The notes: a model not told the origin generated them from the sequence alone. A stretch of DNA of 64,000 nt from Myotis daubentonii (GCF_963259705.1 NC_081842.1:64802787-64866786), one strand, 5' to 3'. Positions 46,985-59,029 are shown, numbered from the stretch's first letter. Translations and numbers: made by a program.

Positions 46985-47105
46985 TTTTCATTTTATTTTC
47001 TTTTTCTTAATTTATCTTTATTGTTGAAAGTATTACATATGTCCTCTTTTTCCCCCATTGACCCTCTCCACCCTGCAACTACCCCTTCTATCTCAAGCAA
47101 TACAT
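46985..47105 (-). mobile_element. 5'-truncated L1 3' end
   Basis: T-rich start, then 'ttgttgaaagtattacatat', 'cccccattgaccctctcc': reverse complement of the L1 3' terminus. Confidence 0.75.
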
Positions 47106-47159
47106 CTCTCTTTAGTCTAATACCTTTTCTTTATTTCTGAAATAGAATTTCTGCTCTAG

Positions 47160-47592
47160 TTTAAAAAGCATGGACTTCAGAACTAGACAGAGCTGAATTC
47201 AAATTCTGATTCTGCCTCTTATTAGCTTTATAATCTTGAAAAACTAATTCAGATTTCTGCACCTCGCCCACATATATTAATTGTAATGGCATATGTATGA
47301 TTACATCTCATAATCTCATATTTTTTAAATTAAACAAAGAAATATGTGTGTAATTGCTTAGCACATGTGCCTGGTTCACAATACACTCTCAATAAATACT
47401 TATTCAGTGAACCAGTATTGGCTCCCAACTCCTTCCCTTTCTTTGTGGTCTTAAGCTCATTTAATAACTATGAGCTTTAGTTTCCTCATCTGTAAGTATA
47501 ATAAAACTTATATTACCTAGTTTTCAATAAATTTAAATAATGTAATTCATGTTAGAGTTCTTAACATATAGTTATCACTCAGTAAATGCTGC
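47160..47592 (+). mobile_element. MIR SINE fragments
   Basis: 'aaagcatggacttcagaact', 'attctgattctgcctcttat' (about 47166-47225), then an L2/MIR-like tail at about 47350-47400 and a second MIR core at 47462-47590 ('agtttcctcatctgtaagta'). Confidence 0.66.
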
Positions 47593-48001
47593 TAACCTTC
47601 CTCACTCTTTTCTTACTTTCATTCTGTACACGATTGAAACTTTTCTTCCATTCTTCCATCCTCAAGAATCTCAATACTGTTTTCTTTCCCACCTCCTATT
47701 ATTGTCCTTCCCCGGCACTCATCTCGCCTCTTTCACAGACTCTACTTCCTATTTTCTCCTGCACTCCCCTCTGTAGTTTCTCCTTAATGCCCAATGCCTT
47801 TCTTCTTCCCTTTGCCAACTTTTCAAGAGCTGGAATAGAAACCAGCCAGAGTGGCTGATGGAAAAAGCCCATCTGTCCTGAGGATTCTTCAGGCACTGAA
47901 GGATAATGATATAGATATCTTTGATTTTGGAGAATGGAGACAACAAAATTTATTGAACAGTAGAGATCCTCTTGATTCCTCGCCTTCTCTATCTGTGCGC
48001 G

Positions 48002-48004
<3 letters not shown>
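47593..48004. other. Unique sequence, nothing recognised
   Basis: Frames on both strands here (up to 120 codons at 47699-48061) run into the CA repeat; no domain is seen. Confidence 0.4.

Positions 48005-48049
<45 letters not shown>
48005..48049. repeat. (CA)n microsatellite
   Basis: About 22 CA units preceded by GCGCGCGT. Confidence 0.97.
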
Positions 48050-48050
<1 letters not shown>

Positions 48051-48602
48051 GAATTAAACATGGGATCACTTCTTCACTCATTCTTATGGAAAATTTTATC
48101 TTTGTATTTCTATTTAATTCTTCTTCACCCATTTCTAATACTTTAGAAATAACAGTACGTAAATCAATAGAAATCTAAGAAGAAATCAACTAAGGACATA
48201 AAAAGGGACATACTGAGATATAAATGACAACTAGACATGAACATTTCACTACTTTTAGAGCCAGCATTTCTTCACTATACCAGCCAAGCTGTACAATTGT
48301 TCTAAGCCACTTGTAACTCTCTCTTCTTCCCCACAAGGCCCTCTGCTACATAGTATAGGGATGTTTCAGAGGCCAGCTGCCGATCACTTTATGTCCTGAG
48401 TCAAAAGGATTGATGGTGTCTGCCATACTTTTTCTAGCTTATATAATGCAGATGCAGATGCTATTTTTGCTCTGTACATTCACATAAATGTTTAATTCTT
48501 CCTAGTTACGGTTTAACAGTACTCTCAGGAAAGTCGGGCAATAGGGTACCCACAGGTGAGATATATAGAGAAAAATTTAAGGCAGCAAGAAGTTGGAGAC
48601 AC

Positions 48603-48603
<1 letters not shown>

Positions 48604-48652
<49 letters not shown>

Positions 48653-48663
48653 ATCTACCTATC

Positions 48664-48711
<48 letters not shown>

Positions 48712-48731
48712 GTCTGTCTATCTATCTATCA
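48604..48731. repeat. Interrupted (TATC)n microsatellite
   Basis: About 30 TATC units in three blocks, broken by ATCTACC and TGTCTGTC variants. The IYLSIYLS-type translation at 48556-48867 is its artefact. Confidence 0.97.
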
Positions 48732-48734
48732 TCT

Positions 48735-49709
48735 TTCTACACACACAAACATAAACACTACCTACCCATTGGTTTTTTGGGGGTGGAAGTGTTCTTTGTT
48801 CACTGGAATGATTTCAATAGGGGTACCTATCTTTTCCCCTTTTTTAATTTTTGCATTACACTGCTAATATTTTCTCCTTTCCATTTCTCTGCCTTTCCAG
48901 AGACCTGCTAGGGCCTTTGGAATCTCCGATTGTATGGCTGATTTCCCAGGGCTGCACCTTTCTCAGGATGATTGTTTTCTGATTCCCTGTAGCCATTTTT
49001 TCTCTGTCCCTGCTGCATAGACTTAATCTTAGTCTTGAACCTTGACTCGGGGCAAGGAGCACAACTTGAAAGGGGGAAGGGATGAATATCTCTGTGTTTC
49101 AGGATCTAAACAATGTGGTCATTTCAGGCTGTCAGTCCCTATGAGAATGTCATGCCATTTCTTCTATGGACCATCAATTTAAGGAACTCCCAGGCAGCAT
49201 AAAATGAGCAAGAGGTTTATTGTGAATGTGGAATAATAGGACTCTCTGAGGGGAAAACTTTTTCAGCTCTTAGTTTCATCATTTGAAAGCTCTGTGACTT
49301 TCTCTCCCATCTTGGTTTTTTGTTTGTTTGTTTGTTTTTGTTTTTGTTTTTTGGTGTTTGTGTGTGATTTCAGATCATGGCTTTGCTCTGCTGTGAAAAG
49401 CAAAATACTGTGCACATTGCAGGTTTGTGATCACCATCTCCAGCAGGCAAAAGAATTGCCTGGGGCTTTTTCAGCTTTTTCAGAAAAAAAAAAGCAAGTA
49501 TAAGGCTGTTGGTCTGATTCTAACTTTTATTTCACTTCTCCTGGGAGCAACACCACTGAAATCTCTTCCCTAGAATATCTCAGGATGCAGGTTTAAATCG
49601 TTCACTTTATACCCACAGCCAGAGCTTCTAAAGATTTCTTTACACTGTTGCTATTTCGTTGAAGCCAGGGAAAAGGAACCAGTGAGTCAGGCTTTGTGAA
49701 GCTTTTGCA
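48735..49709. other. Unique sequence with a (TTTG)n run
   Basis: A (TTTG)n tract lies at about 49318-49350. No gene seen. Confidence 0.4.
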
Positions 49710-49868
49710 GTGAAAATGTGCATCTGAATCCCCACTGGAGTGTTATAATGCAGATTCCCGGGGCTCACAGCAGACCTACTGGACTGGAACTTCTGGAGTT
49801 GAGCCTAAGAATATTCCTTTTACAGAGTTCCCAAGGTGACTTTTCCTAGTTTGGGAATTGCTGCTTTA
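49710..49868. mobile_element. Old hAT-Charlie (MER5/MER20-like) fragment
   Basis: 'gtgcatctgaatccccactg', 'aatgcagattcccggggctc', 'cagacctactgg' and 'agtttgggaattgctg' are landmarks of this palindromic MITE group. Both ends are eroded. Confidence 0.62.
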
Positions 49869-50898
49869 GAATGATATTTAAGATGACCTAAAACATGCAA
49901 GTGGACTCAGAGGCATTGATTCCCCCATTTAAAGAAGGGGAAACACAACAGCCCAATGAAAAATGCAGTTCCCCCTAGTTAGTTTGTTTCTTCATACTAC
50001 GGATTACCAAACGTCTTCCATAAAGGACCAGATAAATAGTCAATACTTTAAGTTGCAACTGAACTCTGCAGTTCTGGCTGATAGCAGCCTACACATTAAT
50101 ACATGGGGAATGGCTGTGTCCCAACTGGACTTTACTTATGGATACTGAAATTTAAATTTATTGTGGTTTCTGTGTGTACAAAATATTGCGCTTGTTTTAT
50201 TTTTTTAAAATCATTTAAAAATGAGAAAAACAAAACAAAAACAAGAAAACCTTGGCATCAGGTCAAATTTGGCTTATGGGCCATAATTTTCCAACTTCCT
50301 CTTTGTACCTCTATTGCTTCCAACTTAAATTTGGCAAAGAATAAACCACAGTCTCAGGAACTGTTTAATTTTTTAAATAACAATTTTGTTTATCAATAAA
50401 ATTATATAACCCAACAATAAAAAGACTTTTGTTCAGGAAAGTTTTGTGTGTCAAACCTCCAATCTTGCATTTTCCAAGTGGTTCACCAGAAGTAGAGCTG
50501 GTTATTCAGAGGAGGTAAAAACTCTTGCTGACAGTTGTGGCAGAAAGAGAAAGAGGCTAAAATGAAAATCAGATTTAATGAGTGCCTAATGTGGGCACTG
50601 TTCATCATATTCAAAAGTAGGGAAATAGAACATCCATAAGTAATGAATATCAATAGTACAAGCAAATGTAAGTCATTATTGATGGATTATTATCAATATA
50701 ATGGTTTCCTAAATAGTTGCACCTCTTATACTTTTCAATATTATCTTATTATGCGTTGTCGTATACCCCCAGCTTGGTGCTGGACATGTAACAGTTGTCA
50801 AAATAAATTATCTACTTTGCTTTCTATTCTCAGCAGCAGGTACTCATCAAGTAGAGATTAATAACGGGACAGCCATCCTGCTTATATTTGTAGACAGT

Positions 50899-50901
<3 letters not shown>
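49869..50901. other. Unique sequence, nothing recognised
   Basis: No gene or repeat supported. Confidence 0.4.

Positions 50902-50954
<53 letters not shown>
50902..50954. repeat. (TC)n microsatellite
   Basis: About 26 TC units. Confidence 0.97.
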
Positions 50955-50957
<3 letters not shown>

Positions 50958-53900
50958 CCAGCCCTCCGCTGCCCATCACAAAGTAGAAGCATCCAGTTTT
51001 ATGAAGAACTCAAGGTATCAAACAATTTCCTGATGATATATTTGGCTTTTCAATATGGTTATCAATTCTGGACAATTGGCAGTTGATTTATGCGACAGCC
51101 ACAGCCACAATCTATACCATCCCTTGACTTTATTTGATTTTAGTTTTCCCTTGAACATAATTACATTGATTTACCCTTTGGAAACTATTTCAGTGGTTTT
51201 CAAACTATCTGCCAAGGAACACTTGTGTTCCAGAAACTGACCTTAGTGGTTCCGATGCTAAAATAAAATATTGGCATTCTTTTCATTATCTGTTAGAAAA
51301 TAAATATTACTAACTAGAACTTTATTGATTGAAGCTTAGCCCATAAAAAGTTCTTAAATTTCTTAGTATCTAAAACTGTTTTCCCTGAATTAAAATATAA
51401 CAGTCCAATACAAGATAATCACAAGATCATCATGTAATCAAATATTTTGCCTCTTGTATTTAGACTTATTGTTAGGCAAAGAGCATTATCATTTCCAGGT
51501 GCTCTGCTACCTGAACGATGTTGAGAACCTATGTCTTGGGTTGTAATTTGAAAATGTTATTAGTGTCTTTTCCAGAAAATAGAGTTTAAGTGTATATGAT
51601 TTTGATTAAATTTAATGAAATTATTTTTAAAGTTTCTTTACCCTAACTTCATTTTAAATATATGTGTCTCTAGTAAAAAATATATTTTCGCTACTTTAAG
51701 AAATAAGTCCACATTTCTGCTAGCCCAAATTCAGCCACTTACCTTTCTACAAACATAGTTTCTTCTAAATACCTCTTATCCTTCATTCGCTTTAAGAATT
51801 CTTATTGATGGAGAAAGGAATAGATTTCTCAATGGCTAAGGCTTTGATCGGCAAAGGGGTGGTCAAGCATCTGATTGCTTTGGCATTACATCACTTTTTT
51901 ATTAATATCATCCAACCAAGCCTAGGTTTAATTAGCCCCACAACAGCCCATGTAGTTTGTATGTAGCCAGCATCCTCCTTTCCCATGCCAATGCCAATAG
52001 CTCTTGTCCATGATAGCACTTGGCATCTCTCTAGGTAGATTCTCAATTATAAGAGTTAAACATAATTGCACAACTTTTTAATTATTCCTGAGAAGAGAAT
52101 GCCTTGATAACATGTCCAAGCCTAAACCTAGAGCTCTTAAACCACCTAAAACTATAGCAGGGCTGGGAATATTGGTTTTTAAAAAATCATGTTTTGGACC
52201 CTCTGATCTCTTAAAGAAGACTAAAGGTTATCATTATAATGTCAGGAATGACCACTCCAGACTTTTGTGACTGACACTTTTCTATACCCTTTGCATCATA
52301 TGCTTATCTATTCACTTATTCTCGGATATGTAGAATGATAGGTGACCGCTTTTTATCATGGTTATTTTATGTCATATCCAAATGAAGTATTTTTGTGACT
52401 AGGCTTAGTCTCAACCAACCAAAACAAACCCCTGCCTTCCCTGTTTGCCAACAAGGCTGATTGCCTTGCTAGAGCTACCTATGAGTCTACTCCGGGCTGT
52501 TACAGTTCTGGTAGCATTTTATTCCTGCTCTTATTCCTCCCTTTGGTCTGGTTTCCTCGATTTCTTCCCATGATTTCCCTGTGCCCCACTCTATTACCTT
52601 CTTGTTTGCTGCGGGACCTCCCCTTCACACATCTTCCTGTGGTCTCCTCTGACCCTGGACACTGCAGATCAGGCAGTGTTGCATGGAAACCACTGTTAAG
52701 TTTGCCTTCAGATGATACCATCTGTCCAAATGGGGTGATCTGAGTGGCTGAATTCTTTTACCTTGAAATTTCAAGGGTTTTTTTTAGACCAGGACCTGAA
52801 AATGCGTCAGCCTATGTTATGTTGAGATATTGATACAATCAGGGTTAGCTTTCTGGAAACCAACAATATTTTAGAATAGTACACAAGAAAGGAACAGCTG
52901 AGGATATTTAAAAATCTAATAATTTATTGAAGATATTCCAAGACCTCTTGTTCAAAACTTACCCAATTATGAAAAACTAGATATTACTGTTCTCATCGAG
53001 ATATGGATCAACAAGTTTAAATGCCTAGCATGACCTCAGGTGGACCCAAAGACTTTTAGTGTGTTTCATACCTATTCCAAGGCAGACTTATTTATATATC
53101 ACAGGCCATGACCTTTTTAATCTATATCTACAACTAATTTTACATCAAGACTTAGATATTAGTGAGAATGATTTTCTGTCTCAGTGTTTACTACCTACTT
53201 CTCAGTGACCTCAAACATTTAGACACACTAAGCCAGAGTTTTGTAAAATGTGCTTTCTGAACTTGTGACCTCCTCTTCTATTCTAGTCCTTTCAGTTCCC
53301 CAGAACCTATTCCCACAGGTAACTATCCTGATTGTCTGCAGGCTGACAAGTCCTTAGGTGTTCATTGAGAATTGAGACATTAGCTTATAAAAGGTATAAC
53401 CACTTGCATTAATATTTGCATTGCAAAAGAAGTCTTAATGGGGAAATAATTAAGCTTTAAAGTTTGATATCTTTGAGGCAATTTATCCTGCCTGAAAACC
53501 TGTCAAATCTCACCACAGAGGCAGCCCCTGCTTGGCATCACCTTATCTGCCTGCACCTCATGTTTGCCACATGTACTTTCAATGTAACTCTGCAACCAGA
53601 TTACTGAAGTGTAGAGTCGGATGTTTGGAATCCTATGTAACATGATCCCCCCATATTAAATCTTTCATCTGTTTCAAATTAATTTACTTGTAAATGATCT
53701 TCCAATATTTGAGAAGGTCAGAAGCCATCCATCTGCCCTTTTCCAAGCTTACAGACAGCTTATCCACTGACCCACGGTGCTTCTATAACAAAATTCATGC
53801 ATAGTGGAGGTAGGCATGGCAATTTGTATTTCCTTGTCCAACTTTGCACATAAATGATCTCTTCTTGGTGTTTTTACAATCTGGAAATCTAACAACCATG

Positions 53901-54099
53901 CCAGGTAAAACACAGTGAGCTGCGGGAAGAGGAAAGTAAAGAATAGCAGACAGTTGGGACTTGGGATCCAGGCTTTGTGTAGAGGTCTAGGCAGACCAGC
54001 AGGCAGTCGGCATTGGCTTTTGTCAGGAACCAACTGTCTAGAATGGGTAGGCAAGATGGAGATCAGTCCCAGGAATAGAGCTAAGATTTTTTAAAATAT
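50955..54099. other. Unique sequence, nothing recognised
   Basis: Over 3 kb without a recognisable young transposon. A hAT-like start ('cagtggttttcaaact', 51191) has no matching far end. Frames at 52500-52721 and 53749-54054 show no domain. Confidence 0.4.
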
Positions 54100-54225
54100 G
54101 GTATAATGGTTTAAAACTCTAGAGTCAGACCTATACCTTGGCTTTGTCATTTATCTGTATGATATTGAGAAAGTTCCTTAACTTGGCTACACTTAAGTAG
54201 CTTCATTTGTAAAAAGAAAGGAATA
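54100..54225 (+). mobile_element. MIR SINE fragment
   Basis: 'tctagagtcagacctatacc' then 'gagaaagttccttaacttgg' and 'gcttcatttgtaaaaag' follow the MIR order. Confidence 0.65.
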
Positions 54226-54503
54226 CATCTATACAGCATATGAAATCAGTCTGTGACACAAAGTGATACCAACAAATGGAGGCTGAATTGTTAGCTCAGG
54301 AATGGGAATCGAGTATGCAGTTCACTGCAGAATGTTGATTCTTATCATGATAATTTAACTTTTCTTCTAATTCTTCCATGACCTAAAAACAGGATTGATC
54401 CCCTATCCCAAGCCAATGTTATATCTATCAGCCAGGGTTAATTGAAGTCTTTTGAGAGAAGAAAAGGGATGTGCCTCTGGATCTAAGACTATTTAAGATC
54501 AGA

Positions 54504-54676
54504 TGGATGGTTCCCAAATGTAGGTATGCCCAAGCATCACCTGGGAGCTTTCTAAACTCCTGGGACTCACCCCGAGAGGTTCTGACTCAGTAATTTTATG
54601 AAAAGGCTCAATGATCTGCCCATGTAATAAGCTCCCAAAGACATCCTTATATAGGTGACACTTTGAGAAACACTGG
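54504..54676. mobile_element. MER5/MER20-like hAT-Charlie MITE
   Basis: Begins 'tggttcccaaatg', ends 'ctttgagaaacactgg', with 'gcatcacctgggagctttct' and 'gaggttctgactcag' between. Near full length but diverged. Confidence 0.74.
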
Positions 54677-54920
54677 AATAGATGCTGACAGGAACCTGAG
54701 ATAAGCTGATCACCATATCTGAGCACAATATTTGCATACTTTTTCTAAAGTGAAAACAAAGAGGGAAATTAATTCACATAGTTGTTGTTTTTTATTTGGG
54801 AAAATAATAGTACGAATTTAAATATCCATCTGAGGAGACTTTATTTTCTGCAAATATCTGAGGCATAGAATTTATTTATGAAGGATATTGAGTAATGTAG
54901 TTTAAAGTTTATGAAATACA

Positions 54921-55380
54921 CGAGAGGCCCAGTGCACAAAAATTTGTGCACTCAGGGGTGTCCCTCAGCCCGGCCTGTGCTCTCTCACAGTCTGGGACCC
55001 CTCGGGGGATGACCACCTGATGGCTTAGGCCCGCACCATGGGGGATGGGGCCTAAGCTGGCAGTCAGACATTCCTCTGGCAGCCTGGGAGCCCTTGGGGG
55101 ATGTCCACTTGCCAGCGGGGAGCAGGCCTAAGCTGCAGTCAGACATCCTTAGTGCTGCTGAGGAGGCGGGAGAGGCTCCCACCACCACCGCTGTACTGGA
55201 AGGCGTCAGCCTGGCTTGTGGCTGAGCAGAGCTCCCCATGTGGGAGCGCACTGACCACCAGGGGGCAGCTCCTGCATTGAGCGTCTGCCCCCTGGTGGTC
55301 AGTGTGTGTCATAGTGACCAGTGATTCCCAGTCATTCTGCTGTTAGGATCAATTTTCATATTACTCTTTTATTATATAGA
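54921..55380 (-). mobile_element. Helitron with long CTCF-motif palindrome
   Basis: Plus-strand start CGAGAGGCCCAGTGCAC (CTAG altered) with hairpin GTGCACAAAAATTTGTGCAC; far end CTTTTATTATATAGA is the 5' TC terminus. A perfect 20-bp inverted repeat lies at 55249-55268 and 55285-55304. It abuts the next Helitron directly. Confidence 0.87.
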
Positions 55381-55978
55381 AGTGCCTGGCCAGCCTGGGT
55401 GAGGGACTGATGGCTGTTTGCAGACTGGCCACAGCCCCTTCAGTGTGGGGGTCCCCACTCAGGTGCCTGGCCATCCTGGGTGAGTGGCTGAGGGCCATTT
55501 GCAGGCTGGCCACAGCCCCTTCAGGGTGGGGGGTCCTGCTGGGGTGCCTGGCCAGTCTGGGTGAGGGGCTGAGAGCCATTTTCAGGCTGGCTAAGGCCCT
55601 AGCGGGAACCCTCACCCCATGAGGGTGTGGCCATCCTGGGTGAGGGGCTGATGGCTGTTTGAAGGCTGGCCACAGCCCCCAACCACCAAAGGTCCCAGTG
55701 GAGGCTGGCTGGAAACAGGTATCTGGGATTTATTTGTCTTCTATAATTGAAACTTTGTTGCCATGAGCAGAGGCTACAGACAGCTCTCTGCAGGCGGGAA
55801 GCTTGGCTTCCTCCATTGCCCAGGCAACCAAGCCTCCTGCTTGCTCCATCTCCGTGGCTGCCAGCCGCCATCTTGGGTGGGTTAATTTGCATATAGTCAC
55901 TCTGATTGGCTGGTGGGCATGGCTTGGGGCATTGCAAAGGTATGGTCAATTAGCATCTTTGTCTTTTATTAGTGTGGA
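55381..55978 (-). mobile_element. Second-subfamily Helitron, 3' end missing, head to tail
   Basis: The minus-strand 5' end is TCCACACTAATAAAAGAC (complement ending 55978, followed by T). The body shares 'gccgccatcttgggtggg', the TTTGCATA segment and an 81-bp repeat with the 37.6-kb element. The GTGCAC hairpin and CTAG end are absent; the sequence starts directly at the repeat. Confidence 0.84.
55382..55690. repeat. 81-bp tandem repeat inside Helitron, about four units
   Basis: GTGCCTGGCCA-like starts at 55382, 55463 and 55544, and GTGTGGCCA at 55625, are 81 bases apart. It is homologous to the 80-bp repeat at 37640-37890. Confidence 0.92.
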
Positions 55979-56143
55979 TAGAAAATTACTAGTGTAGATT
56001 AGTGTTCAAAGGGGTAATTTTGTAGTTTTTATACAAAAGCCTGTGGCCTCACTTCAGCAAAGCCATTCCTAAGACATGCACAAATAATTATGGTCCAAGT
56101 GGCTTGCTCTAAATTGTGATCCTTGGATGGACTCCAGAGACTC

Positions 56144-56316
56144 TTAACCCTTTGCAGTCCAATTTTTATTTTTGGAATTCAAACAGTCTGGTCCAAATTA
56201 ATTGATGAGATTGAATGTTGAACTGGTTTGTGGTGTCGACCTCAGCCTCGATGTTGGACCTGCTCCTAGCGCCTGGTCTGTCGAGTCAGCCTCCACGTTG
56301 GACTGAAAAGGGTTAA
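56144..56316. mobile_element. piggyBac-type MITE with TTAA target duplication
   Basis: TTAA (56144-56147), CCCTTTGCAGTCCAA start, TTGGACTGAAAAGGG end and TTAA (56313-56316). The 165-bp body (56148-56312) has imperfect 15-bp inverted ends starting CCC. TTAA duplication with CCC/GGG ends is diagnostic of piggyBac. Inside, two related stretches, 56234-56259 and 56279-56303 ('tgtcga...cagcctc...gttggac'), form a direct repeat. No transposase. Family name not assigned. Confidence 0.87.
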
Positions 56317-56349
56317 ATAAATGGATAGTAGCGTACTGAGTAGATATGC

Positions 56350-56932
56350 TGTCTTAATCAGTTTGGGTTGCTATAACAAAGTCCCATAGACTGGTGACTT
56401 AAACAACAAACACTTATTTCTCAGAGTTCTGGAAACTGAGAAGTGTGAGGTAAAGGCACCAGCAGATTCTGTGTATGGTGAGAGCCTGCTTCCTGGTTCA
56501 TAGATGGCCATGTTTCCCCTATGTCCCACCTGGAAAAAGGGGTGAGAGAGGGTTCTCTGGGGTCTCTTAAATATATTTTTATTGATTTTTAGAGAGAGAG
56601 GAAGGGAGAGAGAGAGAAAGAGAGAGAGAGAGAGAATCATCCATCAGCTGCCTCCTGCATGCCCCCTACTGAGGATGGAGGCTGCAACCCAACCATGTGC
56701 CCTGACTCAGAATCGAACCAGCGACTTCTCAGTGCATGGGTCTATACTGAACCAACTGAGCCACACCAGCAAGGGCTCTGGGGTTTCTTTTGTAAGGGCA
56801 CTACTGCCATTCATGAGGGCTCTGCTCTCATGACCTCATCATTTCTCAAAGACCCCATCTTCTATTATTATCACATTGGGGTAAGATTTCAACATATGAA
56901 TTTGGTGAAACACAAACATTCAGTTCATAACA
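56350..56932 (-). mobile_element. MaLR LTR (MST/MLT1-like) split by a SINE
   Basis: Reverse-complement landmarks include TGTCTTAATCAGTTTGGG (3' end of LTR), 'ggttgctataacaaagtccc', 'tatttctcagagttctggaa', 'tcatgagggctctgctctca', and 'cacattggggtaagatttca' to 'cagttcataaca' (5' end). Without the SINE it is about 362 bp. A lone LTR; no internal region follows. Confidence 0.85.
56555..56789 (-). mobile_element. Ves SINE inside the MaLR LTR, 14-bp target duplication
   Basis: CTCTGGGGTCTCTT (56555-56568) and CTCTGGGGTTTCTT (56776-56789) flank the SINE body 56569-56775. The GA-rich run at about 56590-56637 is its expanded tail region. Confidence 0.92.
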
Positions 56933-57443
56933 ACATGCCTTAGAATTATCAAATGTCTTAAACAAGCACTTGACAATCCTAGGTTGAAATCCATTAGCAA
57001 TTGAATCCCTGGACAGTTATTCCGTGTGATTGCAGTGAGATCCTTACATGGTAGGTACGGGATGTGATGGGGCAGAGTGTGTAGGCAGACTGACCAGCTG
57101 CCTAGAACAAGACAAAACAGCTTCAACACAGGGCTGGGAGTTGTCTGATATAAACAGATGATTGAGTACATTGAAGTGCTTGTTTGAGATACAAAGTTCT
57201 GTGCTATATAATGTAGGAGAAATACTGAGCCTGATATTTTTGTATGACAGGTATTAGTTATCACCTGATCTCTCGATATAGACCCTATTACTTGTATACT
57301 CTTAGGGAAAAATTCTGTAGTTTTTGCCTGTTAAGCTGTGGGTGGCGTAAGCCACTAGCAAACTTAGAAGTTCCCTGTAAGAAAGGAAGATAAGCTGAGT
57401 ATTGAATGGGCTAATGGATTATAACAGGAAAAACAAACTAAGA

Positions 57444-57697
57444 CAGATGATGAATTCTTTCTTTTTTTAAAATATATTTTATTGATTTTTTTACAGAGAG
57501 GAAGGGATAGGGATAGAGAGTTAGAAACATCAATGAGAGAGAAACATTGATCAGCTGCCTCCTGCACACTCCCCACTGGGGATGTGCCTGCAACCAAGGT
57601 ACATGCTCTTGACTGGAATTGGAACTTGGGACCCTTGAGTGCGCAGGCCGATGCTCTATCCGCTGAGCCAAACCTGTTAGGGCAGATGATGAATTCT
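57444..57697 (-). mobile_element. Ves SINE with 15-bp target duplication
   Basis: CAGATGATGAATTCT occurs at 57444-57458 and 57683-57697, exactly. Body 57459-57682 carries the usual head, middle and tail. The frames at 57364-57707 are translations of it. Confidence 0.95.
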
Positions 57698-59029
57698 GTC
57701 TATGCACATCTCAGGTCTCCTCCTCTTTCCTGGAGGACTCATAGTTCATATCATTAAAGAAACTCAAGTTGGGATCATTTTTAGAATATGCAGGTGCAAA
57801 GGGCTATGACAATAGTAGGGCACAGATTTCTGGATAATGGTGTGTATCAAGGCTAGTAGACTATTAATCAGTGATAGAAACTCAGCATGGAGACTTCAGC
57901 CTTGGAGGAAGGGAGATACTGACAACTGGATGATGAATCAAGTTCATGATGCAGCCCAATTTTAGCTGCATCTGGGGGCCAGAGTGTAATCTGAGTGCCA
58001 GTGATAAGAACTGAAGAGCATTCAAGCAAACTAGTGCCAAAGGCTGGAGAGTCGGAAGAGAAAAGGCAACTGAGTATGCATATAGATACCTCCACCTTCA
58101 GGATCAGCACTCTTATGTCCAGACCCCTCTCAACAGGCTCAAGTCTCACTGCTTCAGGGCTGAGTGGGCTGAGCCTGTAGGTCACAATTCTTTAATGGCC
58201 ACATTTGAACACTACAGGAGGTAGGGTAAAAGAGACAATGCCCACATACAGTCATTAAAACTCCATATTATCCAGCCAATTAGAGAATTTTTATGATTTT
58301 ATATAATGTCAACTTCCTTGCTACTATTCCGCCTGTCATTACGTTTTTGGTGTCTTATTTCTCTATTAATTCTTCTTTCCTTATGCCAGAAATAGAAAAA
58401 TCTCTGAGATTTTCTTATTCATTATGAGAAACCTGCCCTGAGGATACAGCCACAAGGCTGGGTATGTCTTTCCCCTGTACTGAAAGTATTAAATCCAATT
58501 TCATTTTTAAAAAACTTCTAATATAAAATATATGATCTGAGTCAAAAATTCAAGCAGTATAGGAAAGCATAAAATGAAGGAAAATTCCCTGACCACACAC
58601 TTCTGACACTCTGATTCCATAATTCAGAAGCATGACTGTTACTAATATTGTCCAATATATATCAAGTGTATTAAAAAGCATAGATACGAATATGTGCCTT
58701 TATGTGTGTACACAACTTTCAAACACAAAGGAGATTATAGAATATGTACACTTATTGTATACACACACAAATGCACATATTCTATACATAGTATTCTATA
58801 TATAGTATTCTATAATCAATATATATTTTTATGACTAGTTCTCATTACATTACATGAATTAATTTTTAAGTGAATACATTTGTATAAAAAGTATGACACA
58901 TAGTTAACACTTGATAAGTGCTAAGTATAACAAAGCTAAATATTTTAAGACAATCATTTTCTTGCTTGGCTTTATACTTTTTCAACTATATAGCATTCCT
59001 GGAAAATAAAGATTAGTTTTGCTTGTCTA
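57698..59029. other. Mostly unique sequence; possible old L1 around 58500
   Basis: 'aaaaattcaagcagtatagg...aaaattccctgacc' (about 58540-58600) resembles an old L1 3' UTR. A 105-codon minus frame at 57868-58185 has no domain. Confidence 0.4.

Noticed and set aside
47699..48061. 120-codon frame with a CV-repeat start
   Set aside because: The N-terminal part is the CA microsatellite read on the minus strand; the rest has no domain.
48556..48867. 103-codon frame with repeated IYLS units
   Set aside because: Translation of the TATC microsatellite.
51185..51260. hAT element starting CAGTGGTTTTCAAACT
   Set aside because: No opposite terminal repeat or 8-bp duplication could be found.
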